A DNA stretch of 64,000 nucleotides from Actinomycetota bacterium (lineage in GTDB: Bacteria > Actinomycetota > Acidimicrobiia > Acidimicrobiales > Ilumatobacteraceae): contig VGAB01000002.1 of NCBI GenBank assembly GCA_016870935.1, positions 1-64,000 of the forward strand, written 5' to 3'. The notes below the pieces were generated by a model. That model had not been told where the DNA came from. It made no database searches and worked only from the letters and a program-made list of their open reading frames with translations. Shown piece after piece: positions 7,884 to 16,335 of this stretch. A program made the translations under genes and the position numbers. Positions within the stretch are counted from its first letter, which is position 1; every line of letters starts with the position of its first letter.

Positions 7884-8435
7884 CTAAGAAGAGGGTGTTG
7901 CGCGATACAACAGCAAACCACCCAACGCGCCGACGATGGCACCGCCAAAGTGTCCGCCGATCGAGATGCCGGGTATCGCCAGGGTCAACAAAAGATTGAT
8001 CACGAACGTCGCACCGATGGCGCTTCGCATCGGGTTGACACCGTGCCGACCAAGACCGACGACTGCGGCGGCCATCAAACCAAACACCGCACCCGAGGCG
8101 CCGCCCGTGATCGCCTCGGGGCTGACGAGCACGGCGCCGAATGATCCGCCCAGAAGCGAGAAGAGATAAAGAAAAAACAAGCGCACCGAACCCGACTGCA
8201 GTTCGAGCATCTGCCCGAGTTGAAACGCCAACAGCATGTTCATCGCCACATGAACGACGCCGAAGTGCACGAAGCCGCAACTGATCAACCTGTACCACTC
8301 GCCCTGGTCCAAGAATTGGCGGGAGATCACGAAGTTGATCGAGGTGCGGTCGAAGCCGGCGAGGTTCATCCAAATGAACAAGCCGACATTCGTCGAGACC
8401 ACCGCGTTGGTGACCGGAATCCGACTTTTGGCCAC
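7884..8435 (-). CDS. Rhomboid-family intramembrane serine protease
   Basis: A 183-residue six-helix rhomboid. The catalytic Ser is in GASGAVFG (about residues 112-119) and the catalytic His in SIGGHFGG (about 160-167); the upstream helix carries HVAMNM, the HxxxN oxyanion element. It should cleave single-pass membrane proteins within the bilayer. The GTG start is three bases after the fcl stop, so the two are coupled. A rhomboid normally sits between cysM and murI in mycobacteria, and that slot is empty in this window at 54.8-55.7 kb; this copy may be the displaced one, although that is inference. Confidence 0.9.
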   Translation of the reverse strand: MAKSRIPVTNAVVSTNVGLFIWMNLAGFDRTSINFVISRQFLDQGEWYRLISCGFVHFGVVHVAMNMLLAFQLGQMLELQSGSVRLFFLYLFSLLGGSFGAVLVSPEAITGGASGAVFGLMAAAVVGLGRHGVNPMRSAIGATFVINLLLTLAIPGISIGGHFGGAIVGALGGLLLYRATPSS

Positions 8436-8438
8436 GAT

Positions 8439-9416
8439 TTATTCGGGGAGTTTGTTCGCCTCGGCGCGATTGGCGAGGAACCAGTCGACGGTTTCTCGCA
8501 AGCCATCAACGAATTCGGTGGTCGCGTGCCAACCCAGTTCGCGCTCTGCTCGCGACGCGTCGACGCGGCGGCGGGGCTGGCCGTCGGGTTTCGACGAGTC
8601 CCAGACGAGTTCGCCGTCGAAGCCCACGATGCGCGCGATCGTCTCGGCAGTTTCGCGAATCGTGATTTCTCGGTTGTTGCCCAGGTTCAGCGGCTCGGTC
8701 GAGTCGTGCAGTTCGCTGGCCAGCAAGATCGCCCGTGCGGCATCTTTGACATATAGATAGTCGCGACTGGCCGAACCCGTGCCCCAAACGGCGATCTTGT
8801 CGTGCCCCTGCTCTTTGGCCTCGACACACTTTTTGATCAGCGCGGGAATCACATGAGAAACATCGGGATGGAATTTGTCGCCGGGACCAAACAAGTTGGT
8901 CGGAATCAAGAACGCGAATTTTTGCCCGTATTGCGCGGCGTTTACCTGGGCGTGCACCAGCAGCGCTTTTTTGGCGATGCCGTACGGGGCGTTGGTCTCT
9001 TCGGGGTAGCCATCCCAAATCGATTCTTCGCGAAACGGCACGGGCGTGAACTTCGGATAGCTGCAAACCGTGCCGAGCAAAATAGTTTTTTCGACGTTCG
9101 CCTCACGGGCCGCTTCGATCGTGTGCGTGCCCATCATCAGGTTGTCGAAATAGAGCGGTGCGGGTGCGACCTGGTTGTAGCCGATGCCGCCGACGCGCGC
9201 GGCCAAGTGAACGACATGGGACGGCTTGTGTTTTTTGAACAACGCGAGAGCGACGCCTGGTTGGATAAGGTCGGCCTGCTTGTGCGTCGGAGCCACGACC
9301 TCGGCTCCCGCCGATTTGAACGCCTCGACGACATTTCGTCCGAGAAAACCATTGCCACCGGTGATCAACACGGTTCGACCGTGCCAAAAATTTTTCGATG
9401 ATCTTTTTTGGTTCAT
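8439..9416 (-). CDS. fcl: GDP-L-fucose synthase
   Basis: A 325-residue extended SDR that epimerises and reduces GDP-4-keto-6-deoxymannose to GDP-L-fucose with NADPH. Visible are the NADP motif GGNGFLG, the catalytic stretch LLGTVCSYPKF (Ser/Thr side), YGIAKKA (Tyr and Lys) and the family signature HLAARVGGIGYN. It uses the product of the Gmd encoded at 17.4 kb. The ATG at 9416 gives MNQKRSS; a TTG one codon earlier is also open. It heads a minus-strand operon with the rhomboid and the unknown gene, divergent from the first glycosyltransferase. Confidence 0.93.
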   Translation of the reverse strand: MNQKRSSKNFWHGRTVLITGGNGFLGRNVVEAFKSAGAEVVAPTHKQADLIQPGVALALFKKHKPSHVVHLAARVGGIGYNQVAPAPLYFDNLMMGTHTIEAAREANVEKTILLGTVCSYPKFTPVPFREESIWDGYPEETNAPYGIAKKALLVHAQVNAAQYGQKFAFLIPTNLFGPGDKFHPDVSHVIPALIKKCVEAKEQGHDKIAVWGTGSASRDYLYVKDAARAILLASELHDSTEPLNLGNNREITIRETAETIARIVGFDGELVWDSSKPDGQPRRRVDASRAERELGWHATTEFVDGLRETVDWFLANRAEANKLPE

Positions 9417-9497
9417 CAATTCATGCCTGCCGTCTACATCGTACGACCCAAATCGTGATGAGGTAAGCCCGCGTTTTTTTCAGGCAGAATAGATGTG

Positions 9498-10586
9498 ATG
9501 CGCGTCGGCTACTCGTTGGAACAGTGCTGGCATCGGGTTCCGGGGGGCACCGCCACGGCGGCCGTCGAGGTGGCCCGCGTGCTGCCCAGCCTGCGTCGCG
9601 ACATCGAGTTGGTGGGTTTCTCGGGCCGCCATCGTCGCGAGCCGCAGGCCGCGGTTCGACCACCGATAAATGTGCGACAGTTGCCCCTTGCCGGCGCGTT
9701 TTTGTACGAGTCTTCGATGCGTCTCGGGTTTCCGCGTGTCGAGTCGGCCACCGGTCGCGTCGACCTGGTGCACTGCACGACGATCATTCCTTTCGCGTCA
9801 AGAGCGAAGATGGTCGCGACCGTGCACGACCTGGCGTTCTTGAAGTATCCGCAGTTTTTCAGCCGCAGGGGAAATTCGGTTTTTCGCCGCAGCCTCGACA
9901 TTTTGCTCGACCGCGCCGAAGTGTTGATGTGTTCGTCGACGGCGACTCTCAACGACTGTCGAGAATTCGGTTTCTCCGCCGATCGTCTGCGCCATGTGCC
10001 CCTCGGGGTGGGCGCGGCGCTCGTGATGAGCACCCGCGAGCAGATCACCAGTCGTTATTCGTTGCCCGAGCAGTACCTGCTTTTTGTCGGCACGCTCGAG
10101 CCGCGAAAGAACCTCGCACGCCTGCTCGAGGCGCTGAAGTTTCTCGGTGACGACGCGCCCGAATTGGTCGTCGTTGGCGCTGGCGGTTGGGGCGAGATAC
10201 CCGACACGAATTCGTTGAGCGACGAGATCAAATCGAAGGTGCATTTCACGGGTTTCGTGCAGCCCGGCGATCTGGGGGCGCTGTATCGATTCGCCGAGGT
10301 CTTGTGCTATCCGTCGCTGATGGAAGGTTTCGGTTTGCCGATTCTCGAGGCGATGAGTTTCGGCACGCCGGTTGTCACCAGTCGCGGTTCGTCGACAGAA
10401 GAGGTCGCGGGCGGCGCGGCCGTGCTCGTCGACCCGTTGAACGCCGAGAGCATCGCCGGCGGGGTGCTCGAGGCGATCAAGAACAAGCCTGAATTGTCGC
10501 GCGCGGGTTTGCAGCGCGCCGCCGCGATGACTTGGCAGGCAACCGCCGAGAAAACCGCCGAGGTTTACGGGCAGGTCGTCGCATGA
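9498..10586 (+). CDS. GT4-family glycosyltransferase
   Basis: A 362-residue GT-B glycosyltransferase. The GT4 donor-site EX7E motif is EGFGLPILEAMSFGTPVV, and LLFVGTLEPRKNL is the usual hinge strand of mannosyl/rhamnosyl transferases. It is soluble or membrane-associated and probably transfers a sugar from a nucleotide donor onto a lipid-linked glycan. ATG 9498 is preferred over the GTG one codon earlier. It overlaps the next glycosyltransferase as ATGA, so the two are translationally coupled. Confidence 0.88.
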   Translation: MRVGYSLEQCWHRVPGGTATAAVEVARVLPSLRRDIELVGFSGRHRREPQAAVRPPINVRQLPLAGAFLYESSMRLGFPRVESATGRVDLVHCTTIIPFASRAKMVATVHDLAFLKYPQFFSRRGNSVFRRSLDILLDRAEVLMCSSTATLNDCREFGFSADRLRHVPLGVGAALVMSTREQITSRYSLPEQYLLFVGTLEPRKNLARLLEALKFLGDDAPELVVVGAGGWGEIPDTNSLSDEIKSKVHFTGFVQPGDLGALYRFAEVLCYPSLMEGFGLPILEAMSFGTPVVTSRGSSTEEVAGGAAVLVDPLNAESIAGGVLEAIKNKPELSRAGLQRAAAMTWQATAEKTAEVYGQVVA

Positions 10587-11695
10587 CCCTGCGCGTGGCG
10601 GTGAACCTGACTTGGTTGCGCGCGGGGCAGGTCGGCGGGTCGCAAGAATATTTGGTGCGCCAACTCACGGGTTTGAGCGAGTCGGCCGGCGAAAAACTCG
10701 ACGTGACGTTGTTCGTGCAGTCGGGGTTCGCCACCGATCACCCGCAGCTCGCCGCATTGTTCGACTTCGTCGAGGTCAAGGGTGCAAGTCGGGGTCGACT
10801 GGCGCGAATATTTCTCGAGCAAACATGGTTGGCATTGAAGACCAGAAAATTCGATGTGGTGCATCATGGTGGCGGCACGATGCCGAGGTTCGCGGGCAGC
10901 AATACCGTGCTCACGATTCACGACGTTCAGTATCTGTCGTATCCAGAAAACTTCAGTCGGCTTCGTCTCGCGTATCTGAGCAAAATCGTGCCTCGCTCTT
11001 TGAGGCGAGCCACCGTTGTCACCACGCCGAGCCAGTATGTGCGCAGTCGATTGATCGAAAAATTCGGCGTCGATGGCGCAAAGGTGCGCGTCGTGCGACA
11101 TGGTGTCGGCGCCGATCTGGCGCGGTCGGCCACGAGCGAAGGCGAGTTGAGGCGACGATTGCGCCTCGAGAATCGCGATCTGGTTTTCTTGCCTGCGGTC
11201 ACGCATCCGCATAAAAACCACCAATTCTTGTTGCAGCTGATGACGCGATACTGGACCGACAAAAATCTGGTCCTGGTTTGTGCGGGCGGCAAGGGCCGGG
11301 GCGAAGATGCGTTCATGCGCGAGGTGCGTCGGTTGAATTTGGACGACCGAGTGATTCGTCTTGGCCGAGTTTCAGACGATGATCGCGACGGCTTGCTGCT
11401 GATCTCGCGAGCGCTGGTGTTTCCGAGTTTGTACGAAGGTTTCGGGGCGCCCGTGATCGAGGCGATGCAGATCGGAACCCCGGTTATCGCCAGTGATTGC
11501 GCGGCGCTGCCCGAGGTCGTGGGCGACGCTGGTCTCGTGTTGCCCCTGCAACTAGAAAAGTGGGCCGACGCGTTGAATACCGTCGAGTCGAAACGAAACT
11601 CACTGGTCACGGCGGGCAGAGAGCGGGCGCGCAATTTTTCGATCGCCGCCTCGGGTCGCGACCTGTTCGATTGCTACATGGCGGCCGCATCGTGA
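10583..11695 (+). CDS. GT4-family glycosyltransferase
   Basis: A 370-residue GT-B enzyme of GT4. It shows an HDVQYLSYPENFS segment in the acceptor domain, the phosphate-binding HPHKNHQFLL loop and the EX7E motif EGFGAPVIEAMQIGTPVIAS near the C-terminus. The ATG is fixed by the four-base ATGA overlap with the preceding gene; an upstream in-frame start at 10532 would add an Arg-rich tail read out of frame from its neighbour and is rejected. Donor and acceptor are unknown; GDP-mannose or GDP-fucose made by the local enzymes are candidate donors. Confidence 0.88.
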   Translation: MTLRVAVNLTWLRAGQVGGSQEYLVRQLTGLSESAGEKLDVTLFVQSGFATDHPQLAALFDFVEVKGASRGRLARIFLEQTWLALKTRKFDVVHHGGGTMPRFAGSNTVLTIHDVQYLSYPENFSRLRLAYLSKIVPRSLRRATVVTTPSQYVRSRLIEKFGVDGAKVRVVRHGVGADLARSATSEGELRRRLRLENRDLVFLPAVTHPHKNHQFLLQLMTRYWTDKNLVLVCAGGKGRGEDAFMREVRRLNLDDRVIRLGRVSDDDRDGLLLISRALVFPSLYEGFGAPVIEAMQIGTPVIASDCAALPEVVGDAGLVLPLQLEKWADALNTVESKRNSLVTAGRERARNFSIAASGRDLFDCYMAAAS

Positions 11696-11705
11696 CGGCG
11701 GCGTT

Positions 11706-12947
11706 GTGACGGCGGCATCGCGCAAATTGCGATTGATCGTGCTTTGCCCGCATTTTGAGCCCGACATCGCCCCCACCGGCGTGGTGATGACCAGAATCGT
11801 GCGCGAACTTGCGGCGCGCGGTCACGAACTGCACGTCGTCACGTCGCTGCCCTGGTATCGCAAGCATCAAGTCGAGTCGGGTTGGTCGGGCGCGTTGTGG
11901 CGCGTCGAGAAAACAGAATGGGGTTCGATCAGCAGGGTTCAACCGTTCGCGGCGCGCGACAAAAAGTCGTTGCTGCGACGTGCGTTAAGTTTTGTTCTGT
12001 TCAGTTATTTCGTCGGGTTGCGAGCGCTCTTGGTCGGGGGCGTCTGGCGTCGTTTCGACGGTGTTTTGGCGATGTCACCGCCGCTCACGCTCGGACTCAT
12101 CGGTTGGCACACGAAATTGTTTCGCGGCGGGAAACTCGTGTTCAACATTCAAGATGTCTTTCCCGACGCGGCGGTCGAGACTGGGGCGATCAGCAACCGG
12201 CGCATCATCGCCGCGGCACGCTGGCTCGAGCGCGTCAGTTACCAAAGATCAGACTCGGTGGTTCTGCTTTCTGACGACTTGGCCAACAATATTCAGGCGA
12301 AACTCGACCAAAAATATCACCGCCGAGTGAGGGTGATACCCAACTTCGTCGACACCGACGCGATCATGCCGATGTCGCGGCTGACGAAATATCGAAGCGA
12401 ACTCGGTATCGACGATTCGATGGTCGTGATGTACGCGGGCAACGTGGGTTTCTCGCAGTCGCTCGATCTGATGATCGAGGCGGCAAAGGCGCATCCCAAA
12501 ATATTTTTCGTGATCAACGGTGATGGCGCCGCGCGACATTCGTTGCAATCGATGGCCCAGGGCCTGCCGAACGTCAGGTTCGGCGACTATCAAGAACCCA
12601 CGCGGCTCGCCGAAGTTTTGGCCACAGGAGACCTGCATGTCGTGCCGCTGCGACGAGGTCTTGGCGCCGTCAGCGTCCCGTCGAAAACATATTCGATTCT
12701 CGCCGCGGGGCGGCCGATTCTCGCGGCGATCGACCCCGACACCGAGGTGCCGCGAATACTGGCGGCTTCGAGCGCCGGCGTCTGCGTCGAGCCCGATGAT
12801 GCGCGGGCCTTTGTTGCTGCCGTGGCGAAAATGACGAGCGACGTGAAGTTGTTGCAAGAGATGGGCGAGCGCGGGCGTGTTTGGGTGCAGGGTCACGCAT
12901 CGGCCGAGTCGGTGGCGCAGCGTTACGAAGCCTTGTATCTTCGATAA
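11706..12947 (+). CDS. WbuB-like GT4 glycosyltransferase
   Basis: A 413-residue glycosyltransferase of the WbuB-like branch of GT4, often an N-acetylaminosugar or fucosamine transferase in O-antigen clusters. Diagnostic stretches are FNIQDVFPDAAVETGAI, the VVMYAGNVGFSQ hinge and VSVPSKTYSILAAGRPILA near the C-terminus, which replaces the classical EX7E. It begins with GTG ten bases after the previous gene and completes a three-gene run of glycosyltransferases. Specificity cannot be read from sequence. Confidence 0.85.
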   Translation: MTAASRKLRLIVLCPHFEPDIAPTGVVMTRIVRELAARGHELHVVTSLPWYRKHQVESGWSGALWRVEKTEWGSISRVQPFAARDKKSLLRRALSFVLFSYFVGLRALLVGGVWRRFDGVLAMSPPLTLGLIGWHTKLFRGGKLVFNIQDVFPDAAVETGAISNRRIIAAARWLERVSYQRSDSVVLLSDDLANNIQAKLDQKYHRRVRVIPNFVDTDAIMPMSRLTKYRSELGIDDSMVVMYAGNVGFSQSLDLMIEAAKAHPKIFFVINGDGAARHSLQSMAQGLPNVRFGDYQEPTRLAEVLATGDLHVVPLRRGLGAVSVPSKTYSILAAGRPILAAIDPDTEVPRILAASSAGVCVEPDDARAFVAAVAKMTSDVKLLQEMGERGRVWVQGHASAESVAQRYEALYLR

Positions 12948-12952
12948 ACCTG

Positions 12953-12958
12953 TAGCCT
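12953..12958 (+). promoter_or_regulatory. Leaderless -10 (TAGCCT) of the 12968 gene
   Basis: TAGCCT ends nine bases before the GTG. The 15-base string ACCTGTAGCCTTTTA around it is repeated exactly upstream of the mec gene at 53.3 kb. Confidence 0.65.
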
Positions 12959-12967
12959 TTTACCTTC

Positions 12968-13642
12968 GTGGCATCTTCATCTTCAGCGAAAAAAATCGCC
13001 CGCTTGGCGGCGGCAAGCAAGAACCGCAAGGGTCGAACCGTGCGGGTCAGGGGTGGCTCGTTGTTTCCGACGTCTATTTTTGTCGTGCTTGTCCTGGGCA
13101 TCGGTCTGATCGCCTATGCCCGACAAAGTCAAGAGCGTGTCAGCGCGCTCGACACCGCGACGCAGAGTTATGTGACGGCGTTCGGCATCTACAAGTGCGA
13201 TGCGTTCATCGAGAATCTGCCGGGCAAAACCGACCCGACGAGCGTCGACATCGCCACTTTGAAACCGGGTGCATCGATCGAGTCTTCGGGCGTCGTGCGT
13301 TGGGAGCCGCAGACGCTTTCGGGCGAGCGTCGCGCCAAACTCGCGACGATTTTTGAACTTTACGGGTTGACCGTCACCGACAATTCCGTCGAGTTTCCGG
13401 CGAACTTGAACAACGGCGAAAAAATCACCGAGGCCGACACCAAGTGCGGCGGCCAAGACGCGAGCCTGCAAGTCGCGGTCTGGGACTCGAGCGTCTCTTC
13501 GGCCAAGATTTCGATCGCCGAACTCGGCAATGTTCGACTGACAGGCAACGGCATGGGTATCACGCTGGCGTTCGTCGCCAAAGGCGTCGAGGTGCCGCAA
13601 CCTGTTTCGATGCCAGATCTCGATCCGCTGATCACCGGTTAA
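12968..13642 (+). CDS. Single-pass membrane protein of unknown function
   Basis: A 224-residue protein with a basic N-terminal tail, one transmembrane helix (about residues 34-50, SIFVVLVLGIGLIAYA) and an extracytoplasmic domain of about 170 residues with two Cys (YKCDAF and TKCGGQ) that could form a disulfide. I do not recognise the fold. It sits between glycosyltransferases and manC, so an envelope role is likely. The GTG start follows a TAGCCT -10 candidate. Confidence 0.75.
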   Translation: MASSSSAKKIARLAAASKNRKGRTVRVRGGSLFPTSIFVVLVLGIGLIAYARQSQERVSALDTATQSYVTAFGIYKCDAFIENLPGKTDPTSVDIATLKPGASIESSGVVRWEPQTLSGERRAKLATIFELYGLTVTDNSVEFPANLNNGEKITEADTKCGGQDASLQVAVWDSSVSSAKISIAELGNVRLTGNGMGITLAFVAKGVEVPQPVSMPDLDPLITG

Positions 13643-13662
13643 CCAACAAGGCGAACACGCAG

Positions 13663-14658
13663 ATGCACGCCGTCGTGCTGGTCGGCGGTTTCGGCACCAG
13701 ATTGCGTCCGCTCACCTTGACGACGCCAAAGCCGCTCTTGCCCGTCGGCAATGTCGCGTTGCTCGAGCGCCTGATGATTTCGCTGGCCGCCGGAGGCGTC
13801 ACCGACGCGGTGCTCTCGCTTGGTTTCAAACCCGAGCCTTTCTTGCAGGCGTTTCCGTCAAATGTCTGTGCCGGGGTCAAGTTGACCTATGCCGTCGAAG
13901 ACAGACCGCTCGACACGGCGGGAGCGATCGGTTTTGCAGCGCGGGTCGCGGGCATCCACAAACAGGATGATCCGTTCTTGGTGGCCAACGGCGACGTGCT
14001 CACCGATTTGAATGTCGCCAAACTCGTCGAGTTCCACAAGGCGAGTGCGGCGCAAGGCACGATTCACTTGACGCCTGTCGAAGATCCCTCACAATACGGC
14101 GTCGTCGAAACCGCCGCCGATGGTCGCGTGTTGCGATTCGTCGAAAAGCCCGTTGCCGGTCAAACCGCCTCGCGTCACATCAACGCGGGAAGATACGTCT
14201 TCGAAGTTTCGGCGCTTGATCGAATGCCCGGGGTCGCGCCGATGTCGATCGAGCGCGAGACTTTTCCGGCGATGGTCGCCGACTCCGCGCTGTATGCCTA
14301 CGCCACCGACGACTATTGGATCGATGCGGGTCGACCCGAGACTTATGTTCGCGCCAACATCGATGTCATCGCCCGAAACGTCGCGAGTGCGGTCAGCGCG
14401 AAGGCCAAAGTCGCCAAATCGGCCAAGGTTGTAAGAAGCGCGATCGGTCCAGATTGTCAGGTCGGCGAAAATGCGAGGGTAGAAGGTTCGGTTTTGCTGA
14501 ACGGGGCGCGAGTCGGCGAAAATGCGATCGTGGTTGACAGCGCGGTGATGGGCCGAGTCGGGGCGTTTGCGCAGGTCGAATCTTGTCTGGTCGGGCAAGA
14601 GGGCGAGGTCAGATCGGGTGCCGTGCTACGCGACGCGAAAATTCCCGAATCGATCTGA
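13663..14658 (+). CDS. manC: Mannose-1-phosphate guanylyltransferase-type nucleotidyltransferase
   Basis: A 331-residue sugar-1-phosphate nucleotidyltransferase. The N-terminus has the Rossmann pyrophosphorylase signature LVGGFGTRLRPLTLTTPKPLLPVGN and, later, VANGDVLTDLN for metal binding. The last 90 residues are a left-handed beta-helix (hexapeptide repeats such as IGPDCQVGENARVEGSVLLNGARVG), the architecture of actinobacterial GDP-mannose pyrophosphorylases. It would form GDP-mannose from mannose-1-phosphate made by the 30.3-kb phosphomannomutase. The ATG at 13663 is chosen because the upstream in-frame start lies inside the previous gene. UDP-glucose or dTDP-glucose specificity is not excluded. 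Confidence 0.85.
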   Translation: MHAVVLVGGFGTRLRPLTLTTPKPLLPVGNVALLERLMISLAAGGVTDAVLSLGFKPEPFLQAFPSNVCAGVKLTYAVEDRPLDTAGAIGFAARVAGIHKQDDPFLVANGDVLTDLNVAKLVEFHKASAAQGTIHLTPVEDPSQYGVVETAADGRVLRFVEKPVAGQTASRHINAGRYVFEVSALDRMPGVAPMSIERETFPAMVADSALYAYATDDYWIDAGRPETYVRANIDVIARNVASAVSAKAKVAKSAKVVRSAIGPDCQVGENARVEGSVLLNGARVGENAIVVDSAVMGRVGAFAQVESCLVGQEGEVRSGAVLRDAKIPESI

Positions 14659-14667
14659 AACACGGCG

Positions 14668-15633
14668 ATGACCCAGGTAAACGGAGTGCTCGTGTGCGGA
14701 GGCGCCGGATTCATCGGCTCGCACCTGGTCGACCGTTTGCTTACCGAGGGACACAGCGTCGAGGTGGTCGACGATCTTTCGGTCGGCTCGCTGGCAAATC
14801 TCGCCTCGGCGAGGCTGGCCGGCGGAAAAATGCGGTTTCACAATCTGGATGTTTCGGCCCCCGAGTTCGCCGAGTTGGTGGCGCTGCGACGACCATCGGT
14901 GATTTTTCATCTCGCACTTCTGCCTTGCGGTGCGAGTCGCAACAACGAAGTTTTGCGCTCGGCGACGCTGCTGTTGAATGTGCTCGAGGCGGCGCGCCGC
15001 TACGGCGTGAAAAAAGTCGTTCTGGCGCTGCCCGCGGGGCTCGTCTACGGCGAGGTACCCGCGCGTCAACTGCCGGTCAAGGAAGGTCGCAAGTCTGAGC
15101 CGATGGGCGTTGCCCATGTGATGGCCAACACGCTGGTTGATCTGCTCACGGTCTATCGCGAAAGATACGACGTCGAGTTCACCGTGTTGGCGATGACGAA
15201 TGTCTACGGCCCCCGTCAGCGACCGGGCGACGGGGTCGTCGCGGCGTTCGCCAACGCTGTGGTCAACCAGACGGCGCCGGTCGTATGCGGCAATGGGCGA
15301 CAGACGCGCGACTTCATATATATAGACGACGCGGTCGACGCTTTGACCAGGTCGATCAACAGGGGCGGCGGTTTGGTGATCAACATCGGCACGGGGGTTC
15401 AAACCACGATCAAAGAACTGTGGCAATTGATCGGGCGCGATACGACCTTGCAAGAAAGTTACGAGTCGGCGCGTTCGGGCGACCTGCAGCGCAACGCGGT
15501 GAACACGACCCGCGCGCGAATTCAGTTGGGTTGGTCGCCGTGGACGACCCTGGCTAGCGGAGTCGACGAACTTCTCGGGCGAAAAGCGCAAGAGAAGACC
15601 CGTGCGACTCGCCAGTCTCGCTCATCGAAATAG
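14668..15633 (+). CDS. SDR-family epimerase homologue lacking the catalytic triad
   Basis: A 321-residue extended SDR with an intact NAD motif (CGGAGFIGSHLVDRL) and GalE/RmlB-like body (NVYGPRQRPGDG, GNGRQTRDFIYIDDAVDA). The catalytic residues are gone: at the SSATVYG position it reads LPAGLVYG (Ser to Ala), and at the PYxxSK position it reads EPMGVAHVMAN (Tyr to Met, Lys to His). It is therefore unlikely to act as an ordinary epimerase or dehydratase and may be a binding or regulatory partner. It is nine bases downstream of manC, likely in one operon, and its end overlaps convergent cofE by 12 bases. Confidence 0.85.
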   Translation: MTQVNGVLVCGGAGFIGSHLVDRLLTEGHSVEVVDDLSVGSLANLASARLAGGKMRFHNLDVSAPEFAELVALRRPSVIFHLALLPCGASRNNEVLRSATLLLNVLEAARRYGVKKVVLALPAGLVYGEVPARQLPVKEGRKSEPMGVAHVMANTLVDLLTVYRERYDVEFTVLAMTNVYGPRQRPGDGVVAAFANAVVNQTAPVVCGNGRQTRDFIYIDDAVDALTRSINRGGGLVINIGTGVQTTIKELWQLIGRDTTLQESYESARSGDLQRNAVNTTRARIQLGWSPWTTLASGVDELLGRKAQEKTRATRQSRSSK

Positions 15634-16335
15634 ATCTTCCTGGGCGGGTCGCACCAGTTCGCCGATATTCGAATCTCTGAACCACTCTTTGTCGGCTCCT
15701 CGCACCACGGCGACGGGCACTCCCGACGACTTTCCCATCACCAGTTCGGCGGCGCTCGCGAGTTCGTCGGCCACCGCCACCTCGGTGACCTGCATGATTC
15801 GCCCGAGCGAGTCTGGGGTGCCGCGCAGGTCGACGACCCCGGCGACCCCGGCGATGCCGATTGCGACATCGGTCAAGCCTTTGCGCCAAGGTCGACCGAA
15901 CGTGTCGCTGATGATCACGCCGACACTCACCCCGTTTTTTGCCCGAACAATGTCGCGGATTCGTCGGGCCGATTTGTCGCTGTCGATCGGCAAAAGCGCG
16001 GCGTAGCCCTTTTCGATGTTTGAGAGATCGACCCCGCTATTGGCGCAAATGAAGCCATGGCGAGTCTCGGTGATGATCAGATCGCCGCGGCGTCGAACGA
16101 TTCTTGCGGCTTCTTGCTCGACCAGATGTTTGTGGCTCAACGGGTCGGCGGCGTCGATCGGCACAAGGCGACCCTCGGCTTTCGACACGATCTTTTGTGT
16201 GACGACCAAGATGTCGTCGTCGATCAACGGCCCGTTAGGTTCGGTGCGACAGGCCTCGGCGATTATTTCGCCGAGTTGATCTTGCGGCGAAATCTCCTTG
16301 ATGCCTTCGACACCCCAGATCGTCAGCCGGCTCAT
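15622..16335 (-). CDS. cofE: Coenzyme F420-0:L-glutamate ligase CofE
   Basis: A 237-residue protein of the CofE/FbiB N-terminal family that adds gamma-linked glutamates to F420-0 using GTP. Key stretches include DDDILVVTQKIVSKAEGR, ETRHGFICANSGVDLSN and VIISDTFGRPWRKGLTDVAIGIAG. Unlike mycobacterial FbiB it has no C-terminal nitroreductase-like domain that reduces dehydro-F420-0, so that activity must come from elsewhere. The ATG at 16335 overlaps the cofD stop (TCATGA on the plus strand), so cofD-cofE are coupled. An upstream in-frame start exists but adds an Arg/Asp-rich stretch overlapping cofD. Confidence 0.92.
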   Translation of the reverse strand: MSRLTIWGVEGIKEISPQDQLGEIIAEACRTEPNGPLIDDDILVVTQKIVSKAEGRLVPIDAADPLSHKHLVEQEAARIVRRRGDLIITETRHGFICANSGVDLSNIEKGYAALLPIDSDKSARRIRDIVRAKNGVSVGVIISDTFGRPWRKGLTDVAIGIAGVAGVVDLRGTPDSLGRIMQVTEVAVADELASAAELVMGKSSGVPVAVVRGADKEWFRDSNIGELVRPAQEDLFR

